Positions 8,213-17,245 are shown, counted from the stretch's first letter. The stretch: DNA of 64,000 bases from an uncultured Ruthenibacterium sp. (GCA_944386565.1 CALXBO010000005.1:29531-93530); one strand, 5' to 3'. The notes: generated by a model from the letters alone, not told the origin. Numbers and translations are program-made.

Positions 8213-8250
8213 AAAAGCGCCGCGGAGCGTTGAAGCTCCGCGGCGCTTTT
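8213..8250. terminator. Bidirectional terminator between transporter remnant and fruK
   Basis: A 16-bp stem AAAAGCGCCGCGGAGC with a 6-base loop and a T-run on both strands, between two convergent genes. Confidence 0.88.
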
Positions 8251-8256
8251 CCTATT

Positions 8257-9186
8257 TTATTCCTGCGGCGGGAGCGCGGCTTCGTTCATCGTGCGCAGCA
8301 CTTCCTGCACGCGCGCGCTGCCCGCAAGGCCGTCCGAAAACGCGGTGGCCGAACCGGCCGCCGTGCCCATGCGCTGCGCCCACGCGTAGTCGTGGCGGTC
8401 GAGCCATCCGGCCAGAAAACCCGCGACCATCGAGTCGCCTGAGCCCACCGCGCCGCGCACGCGGCCGTCGGGCGCGGGAAGATAGCGCACCGCGCCCGTC
8501 TCGTCCGCGAGCAGAGATCCCTGCGGGCCGAGGGAGACCAGAACGTTGCGCGCGCCCATCTCGCGCACGCGCAGCGCTCCGGCGCGCACGTCGTCGAGGC
8601 TCTCCATCCCCGCGCCCAGCAGCGCGGCCAGTTCCTCGCGGTTCGGCTTGACGAGGAACGGGCGGCACGGCAGCGCCGTGCGCAGCAGATCGCCCTCCGC
8701 GTCCACGACCGTGAGCACGTTGCGGTTTTTGAGCGGCGCGAGCAGCCGGGCGTACCAGTCGCCGGGCATGCCGTGCGGCACCGTGCCCGCCAGCACCAGA
8801 ACGTCGCCGTCGCCCAGCGCCGCCGTCTTGGCCGCAAGCGCCGAGCGCTCCTCCTCGTCCGGCGCGGGGCCGGGCGCATTGACCTCCGTCTCGCCCTCGC
8901 CGCGCAGTTTCACGTTCACGCGCGTCAGGCCCGTTTTCAGGCGCACAAAGTCCGGGAAAACGCCCATGCGCCGCACTTCGCGCTCCAGCGCCTCCCCCGT
9001 GAAGCCCGCCGAGAAGCCCGTCGCCGTGCTGTCCAGCCCGAGCGCGTGCAGCATGGCCGAGACGTTCACGCCCTTGCCGCCGCAGCGGATGGTCTGGCGC
9101 GCGGCGCGGTTCACACCGCCCGCGAGCGGTGCCGAGAGCACCATCGTGCAGTCGAGCGCCGGATTGCATGTCACCGTCAGTATCAT
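8257..9186 (-). CDS. fruK: 1-phosphofructokinase
   Basis: A 309-residue PfkB-family kinase that phosphorylates fructose-1-phosphate to fructose-1,6-bisphosphate. The N terminus MILTVTCNPALDCTM is the 1-phosphofructokinase signature, the substrate loop is GGKGVNVS, and the catalytic GSGDSMVAGF motif (Asp as base) is at about residues 248-257. It supplies the second step after the IIABC permease at 5398-7296, but is separated from it by a remnant gene on the other strand and its terminator, so the two must be transcribed separately. No FruR/DeoR regulator is next to it. Confidence 0.92.
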   Translation of the reverse strand: MILTVTCNPALDCTMVLSAPLAGGVNRAARQTIRCGGKGVNVSAMLHALGLDSTATGFSAGFTGEALEREVRRMGVFPDFVRLKTGLTRVNVKLRGEGETEVNAPGPAPDEEERSALAAKTAALGDGDVLVLAGTVPHGMPGDWYARLLAPLKNRNVLTVVDAEGDLLRTALPCRPFLVKPNREELAALLGAGMESLDDVRAGALRVREMGARNVLVSLGPQGSLLADETGAVRYLPAPDGRVRGAVGSGDSMVAGFLAGWLDRHDYAWAQRMGTAAGSATAFSDGLAGSARVQEVLRTMNEAALPPQE

Positions 9187-9242
9187 CGTAAATCTCCTTT
9201 TTGTCCGTACCGCGCCGTGTCGGTCCGCGCGGCTACCCGATA

Positions 9243-9271
9243 AGAATAAACCATCCGCCGCGTTTTGTCCA
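9243..9271 (-). promoter_or_regulatory. Putative fruK promoter
   Basis: Minus-strand TGGACA (9266-9271), 17-base spacer, TATTCT (9243-9248), about 57 bases before the fruK ATG. Confidence 0.45.
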
Positions 9272-9310
9272 CATCCGGCGCAAAATTTTTCCGCTTCATC
9301 GAACAAAGCA

Positions 9311-9338
9311 GTCCCGCCGCCCCGAAGGGCGGCGGGAC
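9311..9338 (-). terminator. Terminator of the GH28 gene, now cut off by the IS
   Basis: Perfect 12-bp stem GTCCCGCCGCCC with loop CGAA, followed on the minus strand by TGCTTTGTTC. Without the inserted IS element it would start about 10 bases after the stop codon of the GH28 gene at 10437. Confidence 0.7.
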
Positions 9339-9349
9339 TTGGTTCAGAT

Positions 9350-10436
9350 GGTGAATTATACTATCAAGTGCAACAGTTAAGAGAATAAAAAGAGTTCATA
9401 CAGCCCCCTGTGGTAGAATGGAGTAACCACACAACCAAAACACCAGGAGGGGACTATATGAACTACCATCATCTTAGCATAGAAGAACGTAGTTGTATAC
9501 GGAAATATTATGTGGATGGTCTGAGCTACCGAGAGATCGCCCGGCTGGTAGGAAGGAATGTGAGTACAATTTCGCGGGAGATACGGCGTAACTGTACACA
9601 TATGTACGACATTCCTACTTACTATCCTCACACAGCACAAAAGAAGTATCTGCTGCGGCGGTCCTACTGCCACCGCGGAATGTTTCACTCACAAGAAGTG
9701 ATCAACTACATCAATGAGAAATTGAAAGCGACCTGGTCGCCGGAACAGATCGCCTGCACACCGTGCGAGCTGAAGATGCCCAGCTGGCGGACGATCTACC
9801 GGTGGATCTATGAGAAATATCTTGTGAACGGAAATCTGAAAGTTCTGCGGCGCAAGGGGAAAAGCCACGGGAGCAAGGAAACGCGTGGAAAATACAGTAA
9901 GGGCAAGTCGATCCGCAAACGGGACAGATCCGTGTACAGCCGGAAAGAAGCCGGACACTGGGAAGCCGATACGGTGGTGAGCGGCCAGGGCAAAAGCAAG
10001 GCCTGCTTCGCCACCCTGGCGGAACGCAAGACACGCTTTTATATTGCCGTTAAAATTCCTGACCGAAGGGCAGAGACCATGGAGAACGCGATCGTCTCTG
10101 TGCTTTCCGCCTTCCCTCCACAGTTGGTCAAGACGATCACTTGTGACCGGGGCGCGGAATTTGCCAACTGGCGCAGAATTGAGGAACGGCTGCACTGCGA
10201 TGTCTATTTTGCCGACCCCTATTGTGCCTGGCAGAAAGGCACAAACGAGAATCTCAATGGCCTGCTCCGGGAGTTCTATCCAAAAGGCAGGAATCTATCC
10301 AGGGTCGCTCCTGCCACGCTAAAACGAAACCTGGCGTTGATCAACGCCAGGCCTCGCAAGGTTTTGAATTTCCATTCCTCACAGGAATTATGGGACTTTG
10401 AGCTCAATTCCTGTTGCTCTTAGTTTGACAATTCAC
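9350..10436 (+). mobile_element. IS30-family insertion sequence
   Basis: A complete element of about 1.09 kb. Terminal inverted repeats 9351-9376 and 10411-10436 match at 19 of 26 positions, with both outer GTGAATT and inner GCAACAG blocks identical. It is flanked by the direct repeat TCAGAT (9344-9349 and 10437-10442), the target duplication; the left boundary is uncertain by one base. It holds one intact transposase gene. GC content is visibly lower than that of its neighbours. It sits exactly at the stop codon of the GH28 gene. Confidence 0.88.
9458..10423 (+). CDS. IS30-family transposase
   Basis: A 321-residue DDE transposase. The N-terminal helix-turn-helix (LSYREIARLVGRNVSTISRE, about residues 21-40) binds the inverted repeats. 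The integrase core shows the triad in HWEADTVVS, TCDRGAEF and NENLNGLLREF, the spacing and wording of IS30 enzymes. CAGGAGGGG precedes ATG 9458; an in-frame GTG upstream lacks one. The stop codon lies inside the right inverted repeat. No frameshift or internal stop, so the element may still be active. Confidence 0.95.
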   Translation: MNYHHLSIEERSCIRKYYVDGLSYREIARLVGRNVSTISREIRRNCTHMYDIPTYYPHTAQKKYLLRRSYCHRGMFHSQEVINYINEKLKATWSPEQIACTPCELKMPSWRTIYRWIYEKYLVNGNLKVLRRKGKSHGSKETRGKYSKGKSIRKRDRSVYSRKEAGHWEADTVVSGQGKSKACFATLAERKTRFYIAVKIPDRRAETMENAIVSVLSAFPPQLVKTITCDRGAEFANWRRIEERLHCDVYFADPYCAWQKGTNENLNGLLREFYPKGRNLSRVAPATLKRNLALINARPRKVLNFHSSQELWDFELNSCCS

Positions 10437-12461
10437 TCAGATTCCTGCGAAATCGGCCGTGCGGCACAGCACCTGCACCGCCTCGCGCACCGTGACGGCG
10501 CGCGAGGGCCAAAAGCGGCCCTCTTTGTCGAGGGTCAGAAAACCGAAGTACAGCGCGCGGGCGGCGTTTGTGGCCCAGACCGTGTCCACCTCGTCCGCGT
10601 CCGCGCAGTCGGGCGTTGTGGTGGAGGCGTTGCGGTAGCTCACGCCGCAGCACTGCATCGCGACGGTGGCCATCTCCTGGCGCGTCACCGCGCCGTCCTC
10701 CTCCCCGGCGCCGAGCACGCCGAGCTCCTGCGCCCGGCGCACCTCCGCGCCCGGCGCGGCCGTGTCTCCGAGCAGCGCCAGCACCATCGGGGCGAGCATC
10801 CGGCGCGTGACGGGCGCATTCTCCTCCTCGTCCGGGACCGGGATGCCCCGCGTTTCCAGACGGCGCGCCTCGTGCGACCCGCGCACGCCGGCGAGCGGCT
10901 CGCCCAGCACGCGATAGGCGCGGCTTGTGCCGCACCGGCCGTCTGCGTCCGCCGTCAGGATGAGATTTGCGCCCCCGCTGCCCTGCGGCAGGGTGAAGCG
11001 CTCGCCCTCGCCCGCCGCTTCGCGGCGGCCGTCACGCTCGAGCTCCCAGCGCCACGCCGCACGGGGGAGCGGCGCGCACGAGCGCATCGCGGCGCGCACT
11101 TCTTCGCCCGGGCACGGCACGCCGAGGATGTGCACGCACACGGGGCGCGGGTATTCCTCGCCGTTGATGACGACGTTCTCGAGCACGGCGTCCTTCCAGT
11201 TCGCGGCGTGCAGCCCGTGCGCCGCGCCGTCGATGCAAATGTTGCGCAGCTCGAGCCCCGTGATGGGCACTTCGGGGAACGCCTCGAGGAAGATGCCGTA
11301 GTCGCCGCCGTGCGCGCGGACGTTCTCGATGAGGATGTCGCGGAACACGGGCAGATACTCGCCGCGCCGCCCGTCCTCGTAGAGCATCGTGCCATGGATG
11401 GCCGCGCCGCCCACGCTGCGGATGTCGCTGTCGGTGAGGGCGATCTGTTCGACCGTGCCGCCCCGCACGGCGTTGCTCTTGAGCCGCAGCGCGTAGGTGA
11501 GGTTCGGGCTGTCGAACCGGTTGGCGCGCGCGGCGACGCGGCGGATGCCGCCGCTCATCTCGCTGCCCAGCGCGATGCCGCCGTGGCCGTCCGCGAACTC
11601 GTTCTCGCGGATGAGCACCTCGCTGCACGGGACGTTCGTCTCGCGGCCGTCGCGGTCGCGGCCGGATTTCAGGCTGATGCAGTCGTCGCCGGTGTCGAAG
11701 CGGCAGCGCTCGATGAGCACGCGCGTGCAGCTCTCGGGGTCGCAGCCGTCGCTGTTCGGCCCGTGCGAGCGCACGGTCACGCCGCGCACCGTCACGTCGG
11801 TGCACAGCACGGGGTTGATGTTCCACATCGGGCTGTTGGTGACGGTGACGCCCTCGAGCGCCACGCGCTCGCACCGGATGAACTGGATGAAGTTCGGCCG
11901 CAGCCAGCAGCCGTCGCCGAACACGCGCTCGCGCGGCGGCACGCCCGCCTCGTTCATCGCACGCATGCGCATGCGCGCGGGCTCCTGCGGGTTCGCCCCG
12001 CCCTCGCTCCACGCGTTTTCCGTCTGATGATGCCAGTTCCACCACGCCGTGGCCCCGGCCTGACCGTCGAGCACGCCCGGCCCGGTGAGGGCGATGTCAT
12101 GCTCGCCGTATGCGTACACGAGGGAGCTGTAATTGATGCACGGCGTGCCCTCCCAGTGGACGTATTCGAGCGGGTAGTCCGCGGGGTCGGTGGAAAAGCA
12201 GAGCCGCGCGCCCTCTTCGAGGTGCAGCTCCACGCCGCTTTTCAGGCGCAGCGCGCCCGTGAGCCAGCACCCGGCGGGCACGGTGACGCGCCCGCCGCCT
12301 GCGCGCGAGACCTCGTCGACGGCGCGCTGCAGCGCCGCCGTCTGCACGCCTGCGCCGAGGCCCTCCGCCGCGCCGAAGTCTCGGATGTCCGCGCGCGCCG
12401 CGCCGATGCGCGGCGGCTGCACCGAGGCGAGGATCTCCCGTTCCATCAAAGCTGCGTCCAT
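10437..12461 (-). CDS. GH28 polygalacturonase-like glycosidase with C-terminal S-layer-homology-like tail
   Basis: A 674-residue protein. Residues about 25-430 are a right-handed beta-helix of family GH28, with the catalytic segments NSDGCDPESC, DTGDDCISLKSG and HGGIALGSEMSGG. It should hydrolyse alpha-1,4-galacturonosyl bonds of pectin or rhamnogalacturonan oligosaccharides. The last 110 residues contain two SLH-like units (each with VTRxE/VTVREAV). There is no signal peptide (MDAALMEREILAS), which is odd for an SLH protein and suggests a cytoplasmic enzyme. ATG 12461 is chosen for AAAAGGAG nine bases upstream. It overlaps the preceding gene by 16 bases. The TGA stop lies in the TCAGAT duplication created by the IS30 insertion. 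Confidence 0.85.
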   Translation of the reverse strand: MDAALMEREILASVQPPRIGAARADIRDFGAAEGLGAGVQTAALQRAVDEVSRAGGGRVTVPAGCWLTGALRLKSGVELHLEEGARLCFSTDPADYPLEYVHWEGTPCINYSSLVYAYGEHDIALTGPGVLDGQAGATAWWNWHHQTENAWSEGGANPQEPARMRMRAMNEAGVPPRERVFGDGCWLRPNFIQFIRCERVALEGVTVTNSPMWNINPVLCTDVTVRGVTVRSHGPNSDGCDPESCTRVLIERCRFDTGDDCISLKSGRDRDGRETNVPCSEVLIRENEFADGHGGIALGSEMSGGIRRVAARANRFDSPNLTYALRLKSNAVRGGTVEQIALTDSDIRSVGGAAIHGTMLYEDGRRGEYLPVFRDILIENVRAHGGDYGIFLEAFPEVPITGLELRNICIDGAAHGLHAANWKDAVLENVVINGEEYPRPVCVHILGVPCPGEEVRAAMRSCAPLPRAAWRWELERDGRREAAGEGERFTLPQGSGGANLILTADADGRCGTSRAYRVLGEPLAGVRGSHEARRLETRGIPVPDEEENAPVTRRMLAPMVLALLGDTAAPGAEVRRAQELGVLGAGEEDGAVTRQEMATVAMQCCGVSYRNASTTTPDCADADEVDTVWATNAARALYFGFLTLDKEGRFWPSRAVTVREAVQVLCRTADFAGI

Positions 12462-13909
12462 GATTCCGATTCTCCTTTTCTCCGCCACGCCGAAGCCGTG
12501 CCCTCCCAGCCGGGATAGCCCAGTTCCTCATGGCAGTGCAGTAAGACTTCCGCGCACTCTCCCCGGAACGCGATCTGCGCCGTGACGTTGCCCAGCCGCT
12601 CGCCGGGCAGGTCGATGCGCACGAAGAAGCTGCCGTCCGCGAGCCACGCGCCGGATGCGTCGCACGGCGCACACGGGTCGGACGCGAAGGGCGCGCGCAC
12701 GGCGCGGCCCACGCCGAAGGGGAAGCGCAGCACGCCGTCTTCCCCCTCGAACTCGAGCTCGCCCTCGTCCGGGCGCACTGTCAGGCGCAGCGCGCGCCAC
12801 GGCGCGCCGGGCGCGAACTCATACCATCCGCTGCACCCTGTCTTCTGCGGCGCGGCGGCGGGGACGCTCGCCGTGTGCAGCGAGGCGATGCAGCTCCGGA
12901 GCGCGGCGGCTTCGGATTCGTCCGGCGCGAGCGGCGCGTCCGACAGCGCCGGGACGAGCTTTTCCCACAGCCCGTCGTACAGCAGCTGCACGCCGCCCTC
13001 AACGCCCTGCGTGTCGGCCGTCGTGACGACGAGCAGCTCCTCGTCCGGCACGCAGACGGCCAGCTGGCCGCCCATGCCGAACATGGCCCAGCCGCGGCTC
13101 GTGCGCCAGAACTGGAAGCCGTACCCGTGGCGCTGCTCGAAGCTGCCGCCCATCGGGTTCGCGGCGGTAGAGATCTGGAGCGAGACGGCCTGCCGCAGAT
13201 ACTCCGCGGGCAGCAGCTGCCGGCCGTTGAAACGGCCCTGCGCGGCCACGAGCGCCAGCACGCGCATCAGGTCGCGCGATGTGGCCATCAGCCCGGAGCC
13301 GCCCTGCGTGACGCCGCACGGGTCTTTCAGGCAGTAGCACGCGGAGGAGAAGCCGATCTCGTCGAGGCACACCCCGCGCAGGAAGTCGAGCAGGGAGCGC
13401 CCGGACAGTTTTTCCACGAGCGCGCACAGCGTGTGCGTCGCGCTCGTGTCGTAGCAAAAACACATGCCGGGCATGTGGTCGGGCGGCGCGGTGAAGAACG
13501 CGCCCACCCAGTCACGGCCCGGCTGTTTTTTGTACGCGGTGCGCGCATGGCACGAGGCCATGCGCAGCATATCGCGCACGGTGACGGCCGCGAGCTCCGG
13601 CGAGGGGCCCGCGGCGGGGATCTTCTCGGGAAAGAACGTGACGATGCGGTCGTCGAGCGACAGCTTCCCCTGCGCGCACAGCGCGCCGACGGCCAGCGAG
13701 ACGAAGCTCTTCGTCACCGAGAACATGCGGTGCAGCGCACCGGCAGACCACGGCGCCCAGTAGGCCTCGCACACCAGGTGTCCGCGGCGCACCGCCAGAA
13801 AGCTGTGCACCGGCAGGCCCCGGCTGTTCCAGAATTCGATCGTCTCCCGCAGCGCGCGGGACGGCACGCCCTGCTCTTCGGGCGTGGAAACGGGAAAAAA
13901 GTCGTTCAT
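12446..13909 (-). CDS. Serine hydrolase of the beta-lactamase/family VIII esterase fold
   Basis: A 487-residue class C beta-lactamase-fold protein. The SxxK nucleophile is in FSVTKSFVS (about residue 65) and a YxN-like CYDTSATH motif follows; a C-terminal domain of about 150 residues is attached. There is no signal peptide. Because it sits inside a pectin operon between GH105 and GH28 genes (22 bases and a 16-base overlap), I infer an esterase removing acetyl or methyl groups from imported oligosaccharides rather than a drug-resistance enzyme. ATG 13909 has AAAGG at suitable spacing; an in-frame ATG at 13930, adjacent to the upstream stop, has none. Confidence 0.75.
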   Translation of the reverse strand: MNDFFPVSTPEEQGVPSRALRETIEFWNSRGLPVHSFLAVRRGHLVCEAYWAPWSAGALHRMFSVTKSFVSLAVGALCAQGKLSLDDRIVTFFPEKIPAAGPSPELAAVTVRDMLRMASCHARTAYKKQPGRDWVGAFFTAPPDHMPGMCFCYDTSATHTLCALVEKLSGRSLLDFLRGVCLDEIGFSSACYCLKDPCGVTQGGSGLMATSRDLMRVLALVAAQGRFNGRQLLPAEYLRQAVSLQISTAANPMGGSFEQRHGYGFQFWRTSRGWAMFGMGGQLAVCVPDEELLVVTTADTQGVEGGVQLLYDGLWEKLVPALSDAPLAPDESEAAALRSCIASLHTASVPAAAPQKTGCSGWYEFAPGAPWRALRLTVRPDEGELEFEGEDGVLRFPFGVGRAVRAPFASDPCAPCDASGAWLADGSFFVRIDLPGERLGNVTAQIAFRGECAEVLLHCHEELGYPGWEGTASAWRRKGESESWTQL

Positions 13910-13931
13910 CGTCCGCACCTTTTCTGTCATG

Positions 13932-15119
13932 TCACGGCTTGAAATTCGGATCGGAGGGAAGGATGATGTCGTACGCCTTGTTGAACACTTCCACCTCGGG
14001 GAAGTTCTCGGCGAGCGCACCGGCATCGCGGGCGCGCAGGTACTCGGCGTAGGCCATCATGCACACGCCGACGCCCTTCTGCTCGTCCTCCACGACGTCC
14101 TCGGAGAGGTAGTACTTCACGCTGCCGTCGCGGCGGAAGTTGCCGTCCGGGCCGAGGCCCGCGCCCTTGCAGATGCCGCCCAGCGACACCTTCGCGCCGT
14201 GGACGCTGAACTGGCGCAGCTCGATGCCCATGAGGATCTGCTCGCCCGCGCGGCGGTAGGACGCATCGCCCAGCACGCCCAGGCGCGCGCCCTTCAGCAA
14301 GCTGTACGCCACCATGAGCGAGCCGCTCGTCTCGAGGTAGTTGCCCGGCTCGTCGGGCAGGGCCGTGAGCTGATAGAACAGGTTGCTGTCCTTGTCCTGC
14401 CACTCGAGCAGGCCGTCGATGGCCTCTTTCCAGAGCTCGGCCAGACGGGCGCGCGCCTCAGCCTCGGTCTCGGGCATGAGGTCGTACACGTCCGCGAGCG
14501 CCATGACGTACCAGCCGATGGCGCGCGTCCAGAAGTTCTTCGACAGGCCCGTCTCGGGGTCGGCCCAGAAGATGTCGCGGCTCTCGCACCACGCGTGGTA
14601 GTACAGGTGCGTCTTGTCGTCGTACAGATACTTGCGCGCGTTCTCGAACTGGAGCAGGACGTCGCGGTAGTGCAGCCCGCCGCCGAACTCGTTCTCATAC
14701 ATCATATAATAAGGAAGGCCCATGTACAATCCGTCGAGCCAGACCTGATACGGATAGATGCCCTTGTGCCAGAAGCTGCCCGTGTGCGTGCGGGGCTGGT
14801 TGCGGATCTGCTCGGCCAGCGTCTCGATGGCCGTGCGGTACTTCTCCTGACCGGTGGCGCGGTACATGCTGAACAGCACGCGGCCGGCGGGGATGAAGTC
14901 GAGGTTGTACTCCTGCATGTCGTACTTGCGGATGGTGCCGTCGTCTTCGATGTAGCGGTCGGTGAAGCGGCTCAGCGCGTTGAAGTAGAACGCGTCGCCC
15001 GTCGCCTCGTACATCGCGAGCAGACCGATGAGGACGCAGCCGTCCTCATAGTTCCACATATTCCGGTCGGTGTCCTGGAACAGGGTCGCGTATTGTTTCA
15101 GATAGCGGTCGTAGATCAT
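13932..15119 (-). CDS. GH105 unsaturated rhamnogalacturonyl/glucuronyl hydrolase (YteR-like)
   Basis: A 395-residue (alpha/alpha)6-barrel hydrolase of family GH105. It removes the delta-4,5-unsaturated galacturonyl residue left at the non-reducing end by pectate or rhamnogalacturonan lyases. Signature segments are GSFWHKGIYPYQVWLDGLYM (acid/base aspartate in the WLDGLYMG motif) and HAWCESRDIFWADPETGLS. No signal peptide, as expected for this cytoplasmic family. AAGGAG precedes ATG 15119. The released unsaturated uronate converts to the substrate of KduI (4073-4915). A paralogue lies at 24693-25772. Confidence 0.92.
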   Translation of the reverse strand: MIYDRYLKQYATLFQDTDRNMWNYEDGCVLIGLLAMYEATGDAFYFNALSRFTDRYIEDDGTIRKYDMQEYNLDFIPAGRVLFSMYRATGQEKYRTAIETLAEQIRNQPRTHTGSFWHKGIYPYQVWLDGLYMGLPYYMMYENEFGGGLHYRDVLLQFENARKYLYDDKTHLYYHAWCESRDIFWADPETGLSKNFWTRAIGWYVMALADVYDLMPETEAEARARLAELWKEAIDGLLEWQDKDSNLFYQLTALPDEPGNYLETSGSLMVAYSLLKGARLGVLGDASYRRAGEQILMGIELRQFSVHGAKVSLGGICKGAGLGPDGNFRRDGSVKYYLSEDVVEDEQKGVGVCMMAYAEYLRARDAGALAENFPEVEVFNKAYDIILPSDPNFKP

Positions 15120-15139
15120 ATGTGACTCTCCTTGCTGCC

Positions 15140-17149
15140 TCAGCGCTTTTTCCACCGCGCGAACGAAAACTCACCGCGGTAGTTTGAAGAATTGTAGTGC
15201 GGATATTTTTCGGGGACGTATTCCATCTCCCCGGCCTCGCAGGGACGGTCCTGCGTGTAGATGTACATTTTGTGCGCGTCCCAGAGCACGATCTCGTCGC
15301 GGGCGTCGCCGGTGAGGTCGAGCACTTCGGCGCACATATCGGGATGGCCGTCGTCGGGGAAGGTCACGACGCGGTCGCCCTCGCCGTCGAGCATGCCGCC
15401 GAGCTTCACATTGCCGTTGAGCAGGATGAGCTCGGTGCCGTCTCCCTGCCAGTTGACGGGCGCGATGACGTTGCCGTTCGTGGACGGCTCCATGTGCCAC
15501 AGCTCGCGCCCCTTGCAGTCATAGAGGTAGATGATGCCCTGATTCTCCCAGTAGGTGGTGGTGCAGATCTGCAGTCCCGGCAGCTCCGGGCAGTAGTTCG
15601 CCACGCTGATGCGCTGGCCGTGGCCGTTGATGTCGCGCGCGCGGATGTTGCCCTGCTTGTCGACGATCATGAAGCCCTCCCATCCGGAGACGATGGCGAT
15701 GAGGTCGTCGTCCACGTCGGGGTCGAAGCGGCCGATGACGATCTCGTCCGTGTGGTCGGTGGAGATGGGCAGTTCCCAGACGAGCTTGCCGTCGCTGCTG
15801 ATCATGTTGTAGCAGCTGAACACCTCATCCTTGCCGTCGCCGTTGAAATCGTACGCGTAGGGGAAGTGGCCCGTGTTGTTGTGCGTAAATTTCCACAGCA
15901 GGTTGAAATCGCAGTCGTACACCCAGAGGCGGGCGTAGCGGTCCTTGATGAGGATGTCGCTCGCGCGCTCCTTGCCGGAGACGTTGACGATGCGGATGGC
16001 GTCGACGTTCAGGCGGTCGAACGCGTGCTTCTGGAACTCGATGCCGAGGATCTCGTCGGCGGGGTCGTCGTTGTAGGGCGTGTGCATCCAGCGGCGCACC
16101 TCGCCGGTGCGCCCGTCGAGGATCATCACCTTGAAATCGCGCGCCACAATGACCTCGTCCACGCCGTCGCCGTCGATGTCGTAGATCTGGAACGGCAGGT
16201 CGCACGTGGTGTCCTGGTTGACGGCGAGCTCCGACGGCTCGCCGGACTGCCACAGCACGCGCCCCGTCTCGAGGCTGACGGCCGTGAGGCAGCTGATGTT
16301 GCAGTAGCGCTCCTTGAACACGCGCTTCTGGTGCTGCGCGATGAGGAAGAACATCTCGTCCGTTCCCGTGAGGTGGCCGAAGCGGATCTGGCGCGACGCG
16401 CCGAAGTTTCCGAGGTCGATGATCTTGTGGAGCTTCGGCTGCGCGTAGCGGCTGCGCTTTTCGGCCAGGCGCGCGGCGGCTTCGCCGCGCGTGCGGATGA
16501 GCGCGGCATAGGCGGCGGCGTCCGTCTCCACACGGACGTCCGTGTACTGGGCGGGCATGTACGCAGCGAGCGCGATGCAGCCGGACGCATAGCGCTCATC
16601 GTGCGCGCGCACGACGGGCTCGCCGTCCACGCTGCACACGAAGTCGCCGCCGCTGCACGCGACGCTCAGCGTGTACAGGGTGTCGCAGTCATAGGCGAAG
16701 GGCGCTTTGGCCAGGAGCGTGCGCTGCTTCTTTTCCACCTTCCACACCTGCGCTTCGCCCGCGCACAGGAAGAACGCGTAGTGCATCAGCGAGGTCTGGT
16801 AGCGGAACAGCACGCCCGCTTCCTCGGACGTGCACAGCGCGCGCATCTTGACGGTGAGCGTGTAGTCGGTCCAGTCCTTCTCGCCGGCGGCGAGCACGGG
16901 GCACACGTTGCGCGTGAGCGGGTTGCGCACGCGCATCTGCTCCATGAAATGGCGCCCGTCCTGCGCGGTGACGATCCAGTTCGGCCCGCGGTAGTTGCAG
17001 TTCGTGATGGGGTCGTACCAGCGGCCGGAAAAGCCTTCCTGCTGCACGTAGTGGTACTCGCCCATCGCGGAGTGCTCGCGGTCGAACGGGAGCGGCCCGA
17101 TGGCGAAATCCCGGAAATCGTCGTCCATCAGTGTGATTCGATCGTCCAT
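15140..17149 (-). CDS. Rhamnogalacturonan-lyase-like FG-GAP propeller protein with N-terminal lectin-like domain
   Basis: A 669-residue protein of no certain family. Residues about 40-220 look like a concanavalin/LamG or DUF1080-type beta-sandwich (KDWTDYTLTVKMRALCTSEEAGVLFRYQ split across strands). From about 240 to the end are repeated FG-GAP-like blades with calcium-type loops, such as DIDGDGVDEVIVA, DFNGDGKDEVFS and DLTGDARDEIVLWD, as seen in PL11 rhamnogalacturonan lyases. No signal peptide. Position, strand and 20-base spacing to the GH105 gene argue for a role in cleaving or handling rhamnogalacturonan oligosaccharides. ATG 17149 has GAGAGGG upstream; the in-frame ATG at 17173 does not. 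Function is inferred from context. Confidence 0.6.
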   Translation of the reverse strand: MDDRITLMDDDFRDFAIGPLPFDREHSAMGEYHYVQQEGFSGRWYDPITNCNYRGPNWIVTAQDGRHFMEQMRVRNPLTRNVCPVLAAGEKDWTDYTLTVKMRALCTSEEAGVLFRYQTSLMHYAFFLCAGEAQVWKVEKKQRTLLAKAPFAYDCDTLYTLSVACSGGDFVCSVDGEPVVRAHDERYASGCIALAAYMPAQYTDVRVETDAAAYAALIRTRGEAAARLAEKRSRYAQPKLHKIIDLGNFGASRQIRFGHLTGTDEMFFLIAQHQKRVFKERYCNISCLTAVSLETGRVLWQSGEPSELAVNQDTTCDLPFQIYDIDGDGVDEVIVARDFKVMILDGRTGEVRRWMHTPYNDDPADEILGIEFQKHAFDRLNVDAIRIVNVSGKERASDILIKDRYARLWVYDCDFNLLWKFTHNNTGHFPYAYDFNGDGKDEVFSCYNMISSDGKLVWELPISTDHTDEIVIGRFDPDVDDDLIAIVSGWEGFMIVDKQGNIRARDINGHGQRISVANYCPELPGLQICTTTYWENQGIIYLYDCKGRELWHMEPSTNGNVIAPVNWQGDGTELILLNGNVKLGGMLDGEGDRVVTFPDDGHPDMCAEVLDLTGDARDEIVLWDAHKMYIYTQDRPCEAGEMEYVPEKYPHYNSSNYRGEFSFARWKKR

Positions 17150-17190
17150 GACGTTGATCCCTCTCTTTTTCATAAATTTCGGATTTCCCG

Positions 17191-17245
17191 AAAAAAGCCA
17201 CGGAGGCACAATTTCACGCATCGCTATGAAATCATGCCTCCGCGG
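17191..17245 (-). terminator. Imperfect terminator after the ABC transporter genes
   Basis: On the minus strand CGGAGGCA pairs with TGCCTCCG around an ATTTCA/TGAAAT inner stem, followed by GGCTTTTTTC. It lies between the solute-binding protein gene and the degradative genes, so it may lower expression of the latter. Confidence 0.6.

Noticed and set aside
12446..13909. Beta-lactamase (antibiotic resistance) call for the serine hydrolase
   Set aside because: No signal peptide, extra C-terminal domain, and position within a pectin operon fit an esterase better.
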